64,000 bases of DNA from G963675935 sp963803125. Lineage in GTDB: Bacteria > Planctomycetota > Planctomycetia > Pirellulales > Thermoguttaceae. The notes below the pieces were generated by a model that ran no database searches, had not been told where the DNA came from, and saw only the letters and a list, made by a program, of their open reading frames with translations. The position numbers and the translations under genes were made by a program. Of the stretch, positions 17,961 through 26,866 are shown piece by piece (the stretch's first letter is position 1; every line of letters begins with the position of its first letter). The DNA lies in assembly GCA_963803125.1 (NCBI GenBank), contig CAWDLR010000004.1, positions 62,001 through 126,000 on the forward strand, read 5' to 3'.

Positions 17961-18586
17961 TCACGGGAACAGGGACTTGCGTTGGGGTGGCAGTTCAACT
18001 GTCACCCCGACCGCGTCGATCTTGAAACAACGTCGCAGCCGCTCCAGTGCCCGGCTCAGGCCGACGCGGACCGTCGGCGTGCGCTGCTGCAAGACGCCGG
18101 CGATCTGCTCGTGCGACATCCGCTCGAAATATCGCAGGTGCAAGATCGCCTGCTCTCGCGGTTTCAGCGTCAAAATCGCCCGGTACAAGACCGGCCAGTC
18201 GAGGTTTTCCACATCGGACTGCACAACCCGCGAGCCTGCCACAGCCGGCAACGCACCGCTGCGCGCCGCCGCTTCCAGCAGCGCCCGCCGCCGCCTGGTC
18301 TGACGCAGGTAGGCGTTGACCTCGTTGGTGGCGATGCGGAACAGCCAGCGGCGAAAGTCCTCTTCCGACGTGCCGGCGAACCGCGGCATTTTCAACGCCA
18401 CCCCCAAGAACACGTCGGCGGTCACGTCCTCGGCCACCGCACGCACGAAGAGCCGCCGGAAACAGTAACGAAAAATCGCCGGATAATGGGCATCGTACAG
18501 TTGCCCGAAGGCGTCGCGATCACCGCGGCGCGCAGCACCAGATCGTCCCCCGGCTCTTTCGCAGCTGGCGTTGGTTCGAGCCTCAT
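17961..18586 (-). pseudogene. RNA polymerase ECF sigma factor, frameshifted near its N-terminus
   Basis: From ATG 18586 the frame reads MRLEPTPAAKEPGDDLVLRA. The sigma region 2 sequence then continues in a second frame as GDRDAFGQLYDAHYPAIFRY and FRRLFVRAVAEDVTADVF, followed by EDFRRWLFRIATNEVNAY. Region 4 is LKPREQAILHLRYFERMSHEQIAGVLQQRTPTVRVGLSRALERL. The break, one missing base, is near 18525-18535 in GC-rich sequence. Translation from the GTG at 18446 alone would lack half of region 2, so that shorter frame is not the real gene. Confidence 0.75.
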
Positions 18587-18651
18587 CTCATCAAGAACAA
18601 TGCGCGAGCCAGGCGAGTGTTACAGCAAACCCTCACGAGAAGCAGCAGCCT

Positions 18652-18750
18652 TCCCTGTCCCCTCTCCTCTTGGGAGAGGGCTAGGGTGAGGGTCGCAGTG
18701 AATCGCCACACCGCCCTCACCCCCGGCCCCTCTCCCAAAGGGAGAGGGGA
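18652..18750. repeat. inverted repeat of CCCTCTCC/GGGTGAGGG type
   Basis: The left part 18652-18692 contains CCTCTCCTCTTGGGAGAGG and GGGTGAGGG; the right part 18714-18750 contains CCCTCACCC and CCCTCTCCCAAAGGGAGAGG. Each half forms its own hairpin and the halves pair with each other. It separates the sigma factor from the beta-helix gene. Confidence 0.8.
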
Positions 18751-18770
18751 GATTCTCCTCGCCCTCCCGC

Positions 18771-20894
18771 TCACGGCACGGGGGCGAAGCGGACCGGCGG
18801 ATACTCGACCGCCGCCGCCTTCACCCATTGCGGGTCGCCGTAAACTCCCGCCTTGCTGAAATCGAACGGCCGAAACCCGATTTTCGCCGCGGGCGAGCCG
18901 GGTTGCAAGCGGAAATCGAAATGCCGGGCGTTGGCGAACTTCGGATCGGCCACCAACGAACCGGCGTCTTGGCCCGACGCCTGCCATTGGGCCAGCGTCA
19001 TGCCGTCGAAGCTCATCGCCGCCCCCGAGGCGTCGTAGTAGAGATTGTGGTCTAGCTTCAGGTTGCCGTCCTTCCAACTGCCGGTCAACAGATGGCCGGC
19101 GTTCCAGTAGACGATGTTGTGCGAGAAGGTGAACGCCCGATGCGATTCGACCCGCGACCGCTGCAATTGTCCCTCCATGCTGAAGGCGAAGATGTTGTTG
19201 CGAATCACGTTTTCGCGGCCGTAGTGCTGATGGTATCCGCCGGTCTTGGTGTTGTAGACCAGGTTGTTCTCCTGCACGATGCCGCTGCTGCCCTCGTCGT
19301 TGTACAATCCCCAGCCGCCGTAATCGTAGGAGTAGACGTCGTGAATGACGTTGTTGCTCACGGTGGTGCCGGGCGAGGGGCCAAGGGTGTAGACGCCGCC
19401 CATGTCGCTCATCACGCCCCAGCCAAGGTGATGGATGTGGTTGAACTCGACGCGGTTGTGATGGGCCTCGCTCGGCGCATAGCCCCAGCGCCAGCCGACG
19501 GAAACGCCGGTGTAGGGCAGATCGGAGATGTCGTTATGGGTGATTTGGTTGTAGGCGCTGTGGCCGATCCAGATGCCGACGGCGCCGCGATCGAGATGGC
19601 CGCCGGAGCGGATGATGTTGTTGTCGAGCACGCAGTGGCCGGTGGCGTCGGCCCCTTTCGGATTCTCGTTGTCCCAGCCTTGGCCGATGTAAACGCCGCC
19701 GCCGGCCATGTCATGGACGAGGCAGCGCTCGACGCGGCAGTCCTGGCAGCCGCGGTGGAACCAGACGGCGTGTCCGCCGACGTGGGCGACCTCGCAGTCA
19801 GAAAGCGTTACATGGCTTGCCCCGTCGGCGGTGATTGCCGCCGACATGCCGACCGCCGCCTGGGCATTGCTCATGCCCGTCGCGGGCAAGGGAAAGCGGG
19901 CGTGTTGGAAAGAGAGTCCGCGAAGCGTGATGTGCTCGACCGACTGCCCGTGCGCGGGATCGCCGGCAAAGCGCACTACTTCGGTCAGCACCGGAGCAAC
20001 GACCTCGACCTTCGTCATGTCTTCGCCGGGTCGCGGAATATAAAACAGATCGCCGCCGCGATCGAGAAACCACTCGCCGGGCGCGTCGAGCGCCGCTTTC
20101 ACGTTCTCGATGTGATAACGTTGACGCGGTCCGCAGCTCGACAACGGAAAAGCGGTGTCGGCGGCCAGCACGATCGTGCCGCTCTTGGCGTCGGTCGAGG
20201 CGATCCGCGAGACCGAGTTTTCCCAGTAGAAATAGGCCACGACCAGCGCGTCGTGGAGTTGACTCTTCGTCAAACCGACAAGCGGGGCAATGTCCTTTGC
20301 CTCGGCCACGAACGCCCGCGCCGGCAATGATTTGGCCTTGCCGGCGGCCGGATTCGTCGCGGCGCCGGCCACGGCGGGAGCATAGTAATAGAACTCATTC
20401 GGCGAGCGGGCGCGGATCGCGTGGCGGCCGCCGACGTACAAATTCTCGAAATACCAGCGGCCGGCCTCGACTTCCGGCAGATGGACCTTCCAGCGGCCGC
20501 CCGACTCTTTGACGAAGCCCTGAATCCGCCGTCCGCCGCTAAACACCGGGTGCGCTGCCTCAGCCGCTTCGTAAACGATGGGAGCGTCCGCCGTGCCGCT
20601 ATCTCGCGGCTCGAAGACCAGCGTTTCCGCAAGCGAATAGACGCCGTCGGCCACCTTCACGGTCACCGCCTGCCGCGGTTTCAGCCGCCGTATTACGTCG
20701 CGCGCGCCGGCCAACGTGGCCAGCGGACCGTCTGAGCCGTCCGCACTCGGGCTGGCCAGCTTTCCGGACCAGGCATCGTTGCCGTTCGCGGCGACGTAGA
20801 GCATTACGTTCGCCGGCAAGCTTGTCGCAGAACTCAGTAGCAGCAACCCTGCCGCAAAAGCGCACCAGTAGAGACGCACCATCGGTGTGAACAT
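18771..20894 (-). CDS. exported right-handed beta-helix protein, possible polysaccharide lyase or mannuronan epimerase-like
   Basis: A 707-residue protein with a Sec signal (MVRLYWCAFAAGLLLLSSATS). The N-terminal part reads LYVAANGNDAWSG, PLATLAGARDVIRRLK and VADGVYSLAETLVF, the usual start of parallel beta-helix proteins. The middle is rich in short repeats of N-x-I-x-x-x (DNNIIRSGG, NQITHNDISDLPYTGVSVG, NRVEFNHIHHLGWGVMSDMGGVYTLG, SNNVIHDVYSYDYGGWGLYNDEGSSG), typical of PbH1 coils. Such proteins act on plant or algal polysaccharides or are passive surface proteins; no catalytic triad can be assigned here. A start at M5 is also possible. Confidence 0.75.
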   Translation of the reverse strand: MFTPMVRLYWCAFAAGLLLLSSATSLPANVMLYVAANGNDAWSGKLASPSADGSDGPLATLAGARDVIRRLKPRQAVTVKVADGVYSLAETLVFEPRDSGTADAPIVYEAAEAAHPVFSGGRRIQGFVKESGGRWKVHLPEVEAGRWYFENLYVGGRHAIRARSPNEFYYYAPAVAGAATNPAAGKAKSLPARAFVAEAKDIAPLVGLTKSQLHDALVVAYFYWENSVSRIASTDAKSGTIVLAADTAFPLSSCGPRQRYHIENVKAALDAPGEWFLDRGGDLFYIPRPGEDMTKVEVVAPVLTEVVRFAGDPAHGQSVEHITLRGLSFQHARFPLPATGMSNAQAAVGMSAAITADGASHVTLSDCEVAHVGGHAVWFHRGCQDCRVERCLVHDMAGGGVYIGQGWDNENPKGADATGHCVLDNNIIRSGGHLDRGAVGIWIGHSAYNQITHNDISDLPYTGVSVGWRWGYAPSEAHHNRVEFNHIHHLGWGVMSDMGGVYTLGPSPGTTVSNNVIHDVYSYDYGGWGLYNDEGSSGIVQENNLVYNTKTGGYHQHYGRENVIRNNIFAFSMEGQLQRSRVESHRAFTFSHNIVYWNAGHLLTGSWKDGNLKLDHNLYYDASGAAMSFDGMTLAQWQASGQDAGSLVADPKFANARHFDFRLQPGSPAAKIGFRPFDFSKAGVYGDPQWVKAAAVEYPPVRFAPVP

Positions 20895-20950
20895 GGCGGC
20901 ACTCCAGATTGAGAGTAAGGCGGGAGGGTAAGGCGGGGCAGCAGTTGTGC

Positions 20951-20995
20951 TCTCAGCATGCTGAAAGCCGATCGCTGACAGCCGACCGGTAACTC
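20951..20995. repeat. heptad repeat, TGCTGAA/CGCTGAC type
   Basis: Degenerate 7-base words (TGCTGAA, AGCCGAT, CGCTGAC, AGCCGAC) lie in the gap between the beta-helix gene and the first BON gene. Confidence 0.55.
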
Positions 20996-21022
20996 GGCAT
21001 CACGTCATTTCAACGACCGCGG

Positions 21023-21298
21023 CTACGAGACCTCGATGCTGTTGACCAGCCGGTCTCCACCGGGCATGCGCATGGCGGCGTGTTGGGCAAGTTGCTTCGT
21101 GTAGTAGGTGTCGCAGTGTCCTTTGAGCAAGACGCCGTGTGGGCCGACTTCGACCGCCAAATCGGCGACTCCTCTGCCTGTTTCGTACTGCACGGCCCTT
21201 TCAATCGAGGCGGCCAACTCCTCGGCCTCCTCCAACGTTTCGGGCAGGACCTCCGCAAACCCATCCATCGCGTTCATGCGACATCGCAGATCTTCCAT
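21023..21298 (-). CDS. BON domain protein 1
   Basis: A 91-residue protein. Residues 28-90 have the alpha-beta BON pattern (ASIERAVQYETGRGVADLAVEVGPHGVLLKGHCDTYYTKQLAQHAAMRMPGGDRLVNSIEV), including the conserved glycine in the LKG strand turn. BON domains bind phospholipids or stabilise envelopes. There is no signal peptide from ATG 21298, the start chosen because it follows a purine-rich stretch; 22 upstream codons are open. It is in tandem with a second BON gene, 100 bases upstream. Confidence 0.7.
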   Translation of the reverse strand: MEDLRCRMNAMDGFAEVLPETLEEAEELAASIERAVQYETGRGVADLAVEVGPHGVLLKGHCDTYYTKQLAQHAAMRMPGGDRLVNSIEVS

Positions 21299-21400
21299 GG
21301 CGATCTCCTCGCTTGCCGCCGGAAACCAACGTCTCCCTACACCGGCGCAGCGGATGGCGAACAAGGAACGTCCCTGTTCCCGACAGGTGACAAAAAACGA

Positions 21401-21649
21401 TTATGGCGGACTAGGAACGTCCTCCTCTTCATGCTCGACGTGGACCGAATTGATCACCCGAATGTCTCTGCAAACCGAACGCACGACCTCTTGCGCAATC
21501 TGCTTGTGATAGAAACTGGAGACCGAGCCGGAAAGCCGCAGGGCTTCGCCGCAACACTCGACCTGCAACCCGCGCAGTTCGTAGAAGGGGCTGTTCAGCA
21601 GCGCCGCTTGGGCCCGTGGCTGTAGTTCCTCGACGGCAATCGCGGTCAT
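21401..21649 (-). CDS. BON domain protein 2
   Basis: An 82-residue protein. RAQAALLNSPFYELRGLQVECCGEALRLSGSVSSFYHKQIAQEVVRSVCRDIRVINSVHVE is a complete BON domain, more typical than that of the downstream neighbour. The acidic C-terminal tail is EHEEEDVPSPP. The start ATG 21649 excludes upstream codons that read through an inverted repeat. It probably forms a two-gene unit with BON protein 1. Role unknown. Confidence 0.75.
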   Translation of the reverse strand: MTAIAVEELQPRAQAALLNSPFYELRGLQVECCGEALRLSGSVSSFYHKQIAQEVVRSVCRDIRVINSVHVEHEEEDVPSPP

Positions 21650-22024
21650 AGGATGCTGTCGCCTTCGGATGTCCGGAAAAAAGGGGACGGGTCCAATTTG
21701 TGCGAAGCACCCTTCGGGCCGTTCCGGCAAATTGGACCTGTCCCCTTTTTTCCTGTGGTCAGTCTTTTCGAGCTGCGCCTCGCGAGTGGCGGACCAGTGG
21801 CCGGCCGAGCAAGTCTGAAAACGAGAAACGTCGCTTTGACGCGATCAACCGGCCTGTTCCGCAGTGCCGCAAGGCGGCCCGTCAACGTTCCCCCATTTTC
21901 GGCCCTACGACCGATCGCGTCAATACAACTGGCGTCGGAATTCAGAGGCCGCGTTCTCACCACGGTGGGGCTGACATTCCTATCTGCCCTGCAGAATGCG
22001 GGCTAAGGCCGTTCTCGGGGCCGA
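21650..22024. other. intergenic gap between BON 2 and cysC
   Basis: This 375-base gap contains the inverted repeat at 21675-21753 and a degenerate half of the GGTGGGGCAGACA family near 21965. I see no gene in it. Confidence 0.65.
21675..21753. repeat. inverted repeat, AAAAAAGGGGAC-GGTCC family
   Basis: Arms 21675-21700 and 21728-21753 pair over 26 bases with one mismatch (GGGGACGGGTCC versus GGGGACAGGTCC). The arm begins with six A's, so when transcribed in either direction the far side ends in a U-run. It could therefore act as a bidirectional terminator as well as being a mobile palindrome. Confidence 0.85.
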
Positions 22025-22687
22025 TCAACTCGGGATCTTCCCCGTCGCCCTAAGGCAGGCCAAGACCTCGTCGGCCAGCGCTTCCGGCGATTTTCGGCCG
22101 GCATCGAGGAGCAGTTCAGGCTTCAGCGGGGGTTCATAAGGATCATCAATCCCCGTAAAGCCCTTAAGCTCCCCAGCCCGTGCCTTTTTGTAGAGCCCCT
22201 TAGGGTCTCGGGCTTCACAGACCTCGATTGGGGCATCGACGAAGACCTCGAAGAAATCGCCCGGCGGCAGCGACGCCCGAACCCGATCGCGGTCGATGCG
22301 GTAGGGGCTGATGAAGGCGGTAATGGCGATCAGGCCGGCGTCGCAAAAGAGCTTCGCCACCGCGCCGATGCGACGGATGTTCTCTTCGCGGTCTTGGGCG
22401 GAGAAGCCGAGCCCAAATCGCTTGGCGAACTCCTCGCCGTGGCGGTCCTTGAGCATGGCGGGGGCGGCGTTCAGGCCGTGGCGAATGTTGTCGCCGTCGA
22501 GAACGAAACTGTGCAGCCCCATCGAATGCAGCCGATGGTCCAAGAGGTTCGCCACGGTGCTCTTGCCGCAGGCGCTTAAGCCGGTGAACCAGACCACGCA
22601 GCCGGCCTGTCCGTTGCGTTTCTCCCGTTCCTCGCGGGAAACGGCGTGCTTGTGCCAATGAACTTGAATTGGATCGTTGCTCGACAT
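22025..22687 (-). CDS. cysC: adenylyl-sulfate kinase
   Basis: A 220-residue cytoplasmic kinase that phosphorylates adenosine 5'-phosphosulfate to PAPS. The P-loop is GLSACGKST near residue 36; the family motifs DGDNIRHGLN, FSAQDREENIRRIGAVAKLF, ITAFISPYRIDRD and KGLYKKARAGELKGFTGIDDPYE are all present and in order, at the usual length. No sulfate adenylyltransferase is adjacent. The start ATG 22687 gives the normal N-terminus (HWHKHAVSREEREKRNGQ). PAPS could feed assimilation or sulfation, and sulfated polysaccharide metabolism is common in planctomycetes. Confidence 0.92.
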   Translation of the reverse strand: MSSNDPIQVHWHKHAVSREEREKRNGQAGCVVWFTGLSACGKSTVANLLDHRLHSMGLHSFVLDGDNIRHGLNAAPAMLKDRHGEEFAKRFGLGFSAQDREENIRRIGAVAKLFCDAGLIAITAFISPYRIDRDRVRASLPPGDFFEVFVDAPIEVCEARDPKGLYKKARAGELKGFTGIDDPYEPPLKPELLLDAGRKSPEALADEVLACLRATGKIPS

Positions 22688-22801
22688 GGTGATGATTGAA
22701 CAGACTGCGGGAAATGGGTTGCCGAAAGTACGGCAGTATGCGCGAAAACCCGCCGCGATTCAAGCCGAGTGCGTCGCCCCGTGCAAGTCCCCTTACCCGT
22801 T

Positions 22802-24532
22802 CTACCGATTTTCCGCAATGCTTGTCGGCAATCGCCTGCGCTCGAAGACCTTCCACCCCTTTGGGCCAGGGACCTCCCGATAGTCCTTCAAACATTCCCC
22901 AGCCCACCCACAGTAGACGAGATAGTCGAACATATTGAAATTGTCGGGCAATCCGAACCAGCCGGGAGCGTTATTAACGAGGATCAGCCGTGGCTGGTAG
23001 CGGCTGACATCGTCCCGATATTCGTCCAACACCCGCCGCTCTTCGGCCGTGGCCTCGCCGTGGCGGTGGTAGGCGGCCGGGCCTGTCGGCGGCTGCACGC
23101 CGGCGTAAACCAGAGCGACGACGCCGGCGGTGGAGTAGCGACTGCCCGGTCGGCAGCCAAGTTGCAGCAACATGGGGTAGGCTGGCCGCACCGAGGTCGC
23201 CATCACCAGGACGCGGTCGCCGGGGCGAGTCCGCTCGGCGACGATTCGCCGTAGGGCCGCGTAGTCGGCCGTGTCGGGCCGCGCCGATCCCGGCCGTTCG
23301 ATAAACCAAACCGCCAAGGCCCCGGCAGCGACACAAAACACCAGGCACTTCCGCAAAGCCCCCCGACTGCATTCGAGGGGCATTTCTCGGCGGCATGGGG
23401 ACCGTCCCGATTCTCGTGATCGGTCGCCTTTCGCTCCACGAAAGCACGCCACTTTCGCGGAGCGAAAGGCGACACTAGTGGCCTCGCCGGTGCTTAAGCC
23501 GACCATCAGCAAACAGAGCAAGGCGGCGGCATCGAAGGGGATGCGGTGGTAGGTGAAGCCCTTGTGCTGAAGGCAGAGCATCGCCATGCCGCCAAGGGCC
23601 AACGTCGCCAGCGCCGCCAGATGCAAACGAAGCCGCAGGCGTCGCCGCGTGAACAGGAGCAGCAAGGCGGCCAACACTCCCACCAACCCGGCCGCCGAAA
23701 ACGGCGACGCCAGCAGGTCGGCGGCAATGTCGCGACAACTGGCGTCGAACGCGCCATAGCCGTGACAAACAAGCGGCAGCCAGCGGCAGAAGAAGGCCTC
23801 TCGCATGGCGACGGGCACAAAGAGCCAGTGAGCCGCATACGCGCTGACGACGCCCGCCAAGGCCAGGCACTCGGGCTGCAACACCGTCCGCCAGCAACGT
23901 CGGCCCAGCAGCAGAACCACTTCGACCGCCGCGGCGCTCAGCAGGAAATGCGGCTTCAGCGAGACTCCCACCCCGGCCTGAAGCCCCAGCAGCACGGCAA
24001 ACCAGACGGCAACCGATCCCCTGCGGTATCGCAGCACTCGCAGGAACAGATAAGGGACGTACATCAGCACGAACAGGTGCTCCCGCTGCCCCACGTCGCC
24101 GCGCCAATCGACCAGCAGGAACAGAGCCATCCAGCCGCACAGCACGACCGCTTGTTCAGCCGGCCGCAACCCGCTCGCTCGTCTCCGCATCAGAAAGAAC
24201 ATCTCCGCCGCCGAAGCGAACAGCAGTGAGACCACGGCGACTTGAAACACGATGATCGGCGAAATCCGCAGTCGCCGGGCGAGCCACGCCGGCGGAATAT
24301 GAAGATAGAGGCTCAGCGGCGGATTGATATCGACGACGCCGCAATAGGGGACCGCCCCATCGAGCACCATCTCGGCCATTTGCAGGTAACTGGCGCAGTC
24401 GTGGTTGATTCGCAACGGCGTTTGCCAGACGCTTGCCGCCGCCGCCACGCCCAGAACAACCGCCAAGACGAACCACGGCCGGGCGCCGTTCGCACGGTTT
24501 GGATCGGCGCGTAGCTCGCAAAGGAACCGCAT
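22802..24532 (-). CDS. multi-pass GT-C-like glycosyltransferase or membrane protein, with palindrome insertion
   Basis: A 576-residue integral membrane protein with about ten hydrophobic segments. An early periplasmic loop carries INHDCASYLQMAEMVLDG and DINPPLSLYLH, the acidic loop position of GT-C (ArnT/PMT-like) glycosyltransferases, and a C-terminal soluble domain follows. The exact donor and acceptor are unknown. Between two membrane segments, around residues 350-390, the reading frame passes through repeat DNA (23395-23473) that encodes TSVAFRSAKVACFRGAKGD; this stretch is unlike the rest of the protein. Confidence 0.65.
   Translation of the reverse strand: MRFLCELRADPNRANGARPWFVLAVVLGVAAAASVWQTPLRINHDCASYLQMAEMVLDGAVPYCGVVDINPPLSLYLHIPPAWLARRLRISPIIVFQVAVVSLLFASAAEMFFLMRRRASGLRPAEQAVVLCGWMALFLLVDWRGDVGQREHLFVLMYVPYLFLRVLRYRRGSVAVWFAVLLGLQAGVGVSLKPHFLLSAAAVEVVLLLGRRCWRTVLQPECLALAGVVSAYAAHWLFVPVAMREAFFCRWLPLVCHGYGAFDASCRDIAADLLASPFSAAGLVGVLAALLLLFTRRRLRLRLHLAALATLALGGMAMLCLQHKGFTYHRIPFDAAALLCLLMVGLSTGEATSVAFRSAKVACFRGAKGDRSRESGRSPCRREMPLECSRGALRKCLVFCVAAGALAVWFIERPGSARPDTADYAALRRIVAERTRPGDRVLVMATSVRPAYPMLLQLGCRPGSRYSTAGVVALVYAGVQPPTGPAAYHRHGEATAEERRVLDEYRDDVSRYQPRLILVNNAPGWFGLPDNFNMFDYLVYCGWAGECLKDYREVPGPKGWKVFERRRLPTSIAENR
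23395..23473. repeat. two palindromic elements in frame inside the GT-C-like gene
   Basis: A near-perfect palindrome has arms 23423-23444 and 23452-23473 (22 bp, one G-T type mismatch, 7-base loop; core GTCGCCTTTCGCTCCACGAA). Immediately left of it, GGGGACCGTCCCGATTCTCG at 23396-23415 resembles one arm of the 10735-10779 element. Confidence 0.88.
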
Positions 24533-24947
24533 CGGTGGCAGAATCTCTCTCTTGCCCTGGCTTCGCTGCTCGTTTCGTCGCGAAAGGGGCCCAGGCAGCC
24601 AGTGCTATGCAACTGTAGCCCAGCGAGAGATCTCCGGGGCGTAAGTAACTAAAAAGTTGTATTGGCGTTCCACCAGATAGAAGGGACAGGACGCGATTTC
24701 GCGCTTCTCCTCAGAGACGTTTTCGGGTAATTGACCGCTCGCCGGGCAGATTCGTTCGCCGAGCTCTTGAAAACCCCATCGCGGGCATGTAGGTTAAGAG
24801 TGATGTGGAGTTGACGCCGCCGAGAGAGGTCGTCGCCGGCCACCGAGGCCCCCTTAGGCGAAGCAACTGCGATAGGGCCGCCAAAAGACGGTCGGAATCG
24901 AAGCCGCAGCGCGGCGCGTGTCGACCAGAACGGAGAAGGAGTTTTCT
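24533..24947. other. divergent intergenic region upstream of the FxsA gene
   Basis: This 415-base region separates divergently transcribed genes. I see no gene or clear repeat family in it, apart from the ribosome-binding site GAAGGAG at 24934-24940 for the FxsA gene. Confidence 0.55.
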
Positions 24948-25331
24948 GTGCTCAAGCGACTGCCTTTTATTATTTTCTTGGTGATCGCCTGCGACCTTCT
25001 ACTGTTGGGGGCGCTCACGAGTTGGTGGGGTTGGAAGCCGACGTTGGCCGAGAACGGTCTGACGACCGTCCTCGGTCTTGCCGTGATCCTGTATTACGAA
25101 TGGCGATGGTCCGAGGCCGTTGCCGAACGCCTGATGTCGGAGCCGGCGGTCCTCGACGGCTGGGCCCTGGAGAAGATACTCTTACTGGTCGCCGGAATCA
25201 TCTTGGTGATCCCGGGCTTTCTGACCGATATCTTTGGCCTCGTCTTGCTGGTGCCGAGAGTGCGACGGCTGATCGCATCGCGTTCGCAGAGCGCCATGCG
25301 CCCTTGTTGCAACTCGCTGGAACACCAGTAG
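24948..25331 (+). CDS. fxsA: FxsA family membrane protein
   Basis: A 127-residue membrane protein. LPFIIFLVIACDLLLLGALTSWWGW and a second hydrophobic pair, ALEKILLLVAGIILVIPGFLTDIFGLVLLVPRVRRLI, match FxsA, whose hallmark is the PGFLTD-x-x-G-x-x-LL-x-P motif. E. coli FxsA affects phage T7 exclusion by the F plasmid; its basic role is unknown. The start GTG 24948 has GAAGGAG about 7 bases upstream; an in-frame codon at 24918 is not preceded by such a site. It is the only plus-strand gene in this part of the window. Confidence 0.85.
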   Translation: MLKRLPFIIFLVIACDLLLLGALTSWWGWKPTLAENGLTTVLGLAVILYYEWRWSEAVAERLMSEPAVLDGWALEKILLLVAGIILVIPGFLTDIFGLVLLVPRVRRLIASRSQSAMRPCCNSLEHQ

Positions 25332-25456
25332 TCCGCTGAGCCGCTGCGTTCCATTTAGAAGGCGGTTTCAATACCCGTTGGGGCGGACGAAGCGGGGTCC
25401 CCCGCCGTCCGCCCTGCCGAATCGGCGAAAAGGCCACCCCCAACGCCCGAAGACCC

Positions 25457-25729
25457 TCATCCGCCGCCACCGCCCGCGACCTGCCCCAACACCAACCCCG
25501 CGACAGCAGCACCGGGCAAGTTCACCGCCGGGTCGACACGCAACGCCGCCCCACGCGACAACTCGCCCACACCAACAGACCCGCCGTTCAACCAGCGAAC
25601 GCGAACGGCCGCATGATCCGCCGACCCATGATCAGACTCGGCAACGAAAACGGCGTCCGCCCCACCGATCGCCGGAGCGAAGAACCCAACCGTCCAGACC
25701 CCCGGCGACGTGTGCAAATAAACGTACAT
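25457..25729 (-). CDS. small protein at the distal end of the capsid cluster
   Basis: A 90-residue protein, MYVYLHTSPGVWTVGFFAP at the N-terminus, then DHGSADHAAVRVRWLNGG and a Val/Gly-rich tail. The ATG 25729 has a strong GGGAGG site five bases upstream, which supports it over the upstream codons. I do not recognise the family. Its position, last in a minus-strand run of capsid-type genes, suggests a structural or accessory virion-type component, by context only. Confidence 0.55.
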   Translation of the reverse strand: MYVYLHTSPGVWTVGFFAPAIGGADAVFVAESDHGSADHAAVRVRWLNGGSVGVGELSRGAALRVDPAVNLPGAAVAGLVLGQVAGGGGG

Positions 25730-25837
25730 GGCGACCTCCCAAAAAAAGAACCGCATCAGAGCGGCAAATCCTTGAGCCGACGAACGATCTCAGCCCGCGC
25801 GAGGTCGGCTTAGCCAGATGATCGTCTTCATCCGAGC

Positions 25838-26498
25838 CTAGCCGCTGCGTTCGACTTCGATCACTTGCAACTCGCCGATCCGCTCGGCGCCGCTGGAGTT
25901 GATGATCGTGTAGATCGTTCCGTCCGCGCCGCGAATGCGGCAGGTATGATCCAGGTCGATGTTCTCCTCGACAAAGACTCGGTAGCGGTTTGTGGTCGAA
26001 GGGGCGTCGGCGGTCGAGTCGATCGTCACTTCCAGCGGCTGGATTCGCGCGGACGCCCGTCTTCCACGTTCGCCACAGCGGCGAGGCGGAGCTGCCCGCG
26101 TTCTTCTGCACGGAGATCGCGTCGTCCAAGCCGACCTTGATGCCGACGGCCCTGGTCTCGCAGCGCCAGCGGGCACCGAGCGTTGCCAACTTCACGGCCA
26201 AGATCGTCCAGCGGCGGCCGTCGCCGTCGAGAATCACGTCGCCCACGGCCGGGGCCTCGGGAAGCTCCGCCGCCGGCAAGTGCCAGACCAGGTCGTCGGC
26301 CAGTTGTTGCCCTCCGCTGGGCAACTGCTTGCGGACGTCGCCGGTGACGACCATGGCGGCCTCGCCCGCCGTGATCGCCCGGCTCAGCGCGTGGCTGACG
26401 ACCGTGCCTGCGTCGCCCGGCGTCTGCCCGCGCCGCAACAGCGTCACCGTTTGCGTGCCGTCGGCTACGGTCGAGAGGTCGTTGGATGGGTCGAACAT
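25838..26498 (-). pseudogene. capsid-cluster protein, possible head-completion or neck protein, frameshifted
   Basis: The first frame from ATG 26498 encodes MFDPSNDLSTVADGTQTVTL and a beta-rich domain up to LWRTWKTGVRA. The coherent continuation IQPLEVTIDSTADAPSTTNRY and FVEENIDLDHTCRIRGADGTIYTI lies in another frame that ends at 25838. One extra base near 26040 explains this. The long alternative reading that stays in the first frame to 25632 is arginine-rich nonsense. The composition resembles small head-tail joining proteins, but no family is certain. Confidence 0.6.
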
Positions 26499-26502
26499 GA
26501 AC

Positions 26503-26650
26503 GTAGGGATTGGGGATTAGGGATTGGGGATTGGAGAAAGGAATGACGAAGCTCGAATGACGAATGACGAATTCGGGTTTCGACCTTCGGATTTCTTTCG
26601 CCATTCGTCATTCGAGCTTCGTCATTCGTCATTCGAGCTTCGTCATTCCT
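26503..26650. repeat. heptad repeats GGGATTG/GGGATTA and TGACGAA/TTCGTCA in the capsid cluster
   Basis: Positions 26511-26535 are GGGATTG/GGGATTA words. Positions 26541-26650 divide without remainder into heptads, first TGACGAA and GCTCGAA words, then their complement GTCATTC and GAGCTTC words, so the block folds as an inverted repeat. Confidence 0.85.
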
Positions 26651-26653
26651 TTC

Positions 26654-26866
26654 CTACGTATACCCTCGGGATTGTATTTCGAACGGGGCCTCGCCCGCCA
26701 GCTTTTCGTTGCACCAATCGACGGTCCGCTGGAGCTGCGAGAGGTAGTCGCCCCAGGCGACCATCTGGCCGTCGATTTGATACGTCGGTTTCGGCTGGGC
26801 GGTGATTTCGGCGATCCGCGCCAGCGTCTGGCTCTTGATGGCGGCAATGGTGTCTGCGTCGCTCAT
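26654..26866 (-). CDS. small protein in the capsid cluster
   Basis: A 70-residue helical protein (MSDADTIAAIKSQTLARIAE, then YQIDGQMVAWGDYLSQLQRTVDWCNEKL). Its ATG overlaps the TGA of the preceding gene as ATGA, so the two are translationally coupled. The length, helical prediction and a pattern of aromatic residues around QLQRTVDW recall small head-tail connector or tail-assembly-type proteins, but I cannot name a family. Confidence 0.65.
   Translation of the reverse strand: MSDADTIAAIKSQTLARIAEITAQPKPTYQIDGQMVAWGDYLSQLQRTVDWCNEKLAGEAPFEIQSRGYT

Noticed and set aside
25378..25821. Plus-strand open frame rich in Arg, Pro and His
   Set aside because: Low-complexity shadow; the minus-strand gene in the same place has a strong ribosome-binding site.
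25632..26498. A single uninterrupted 288-residue capsid-cluster protein
   Set aside because: The C-terminal third in this frame is arginine-rich nonsense, while another frame gives a coherent domain; a frameshift near 26040 is the better reading.
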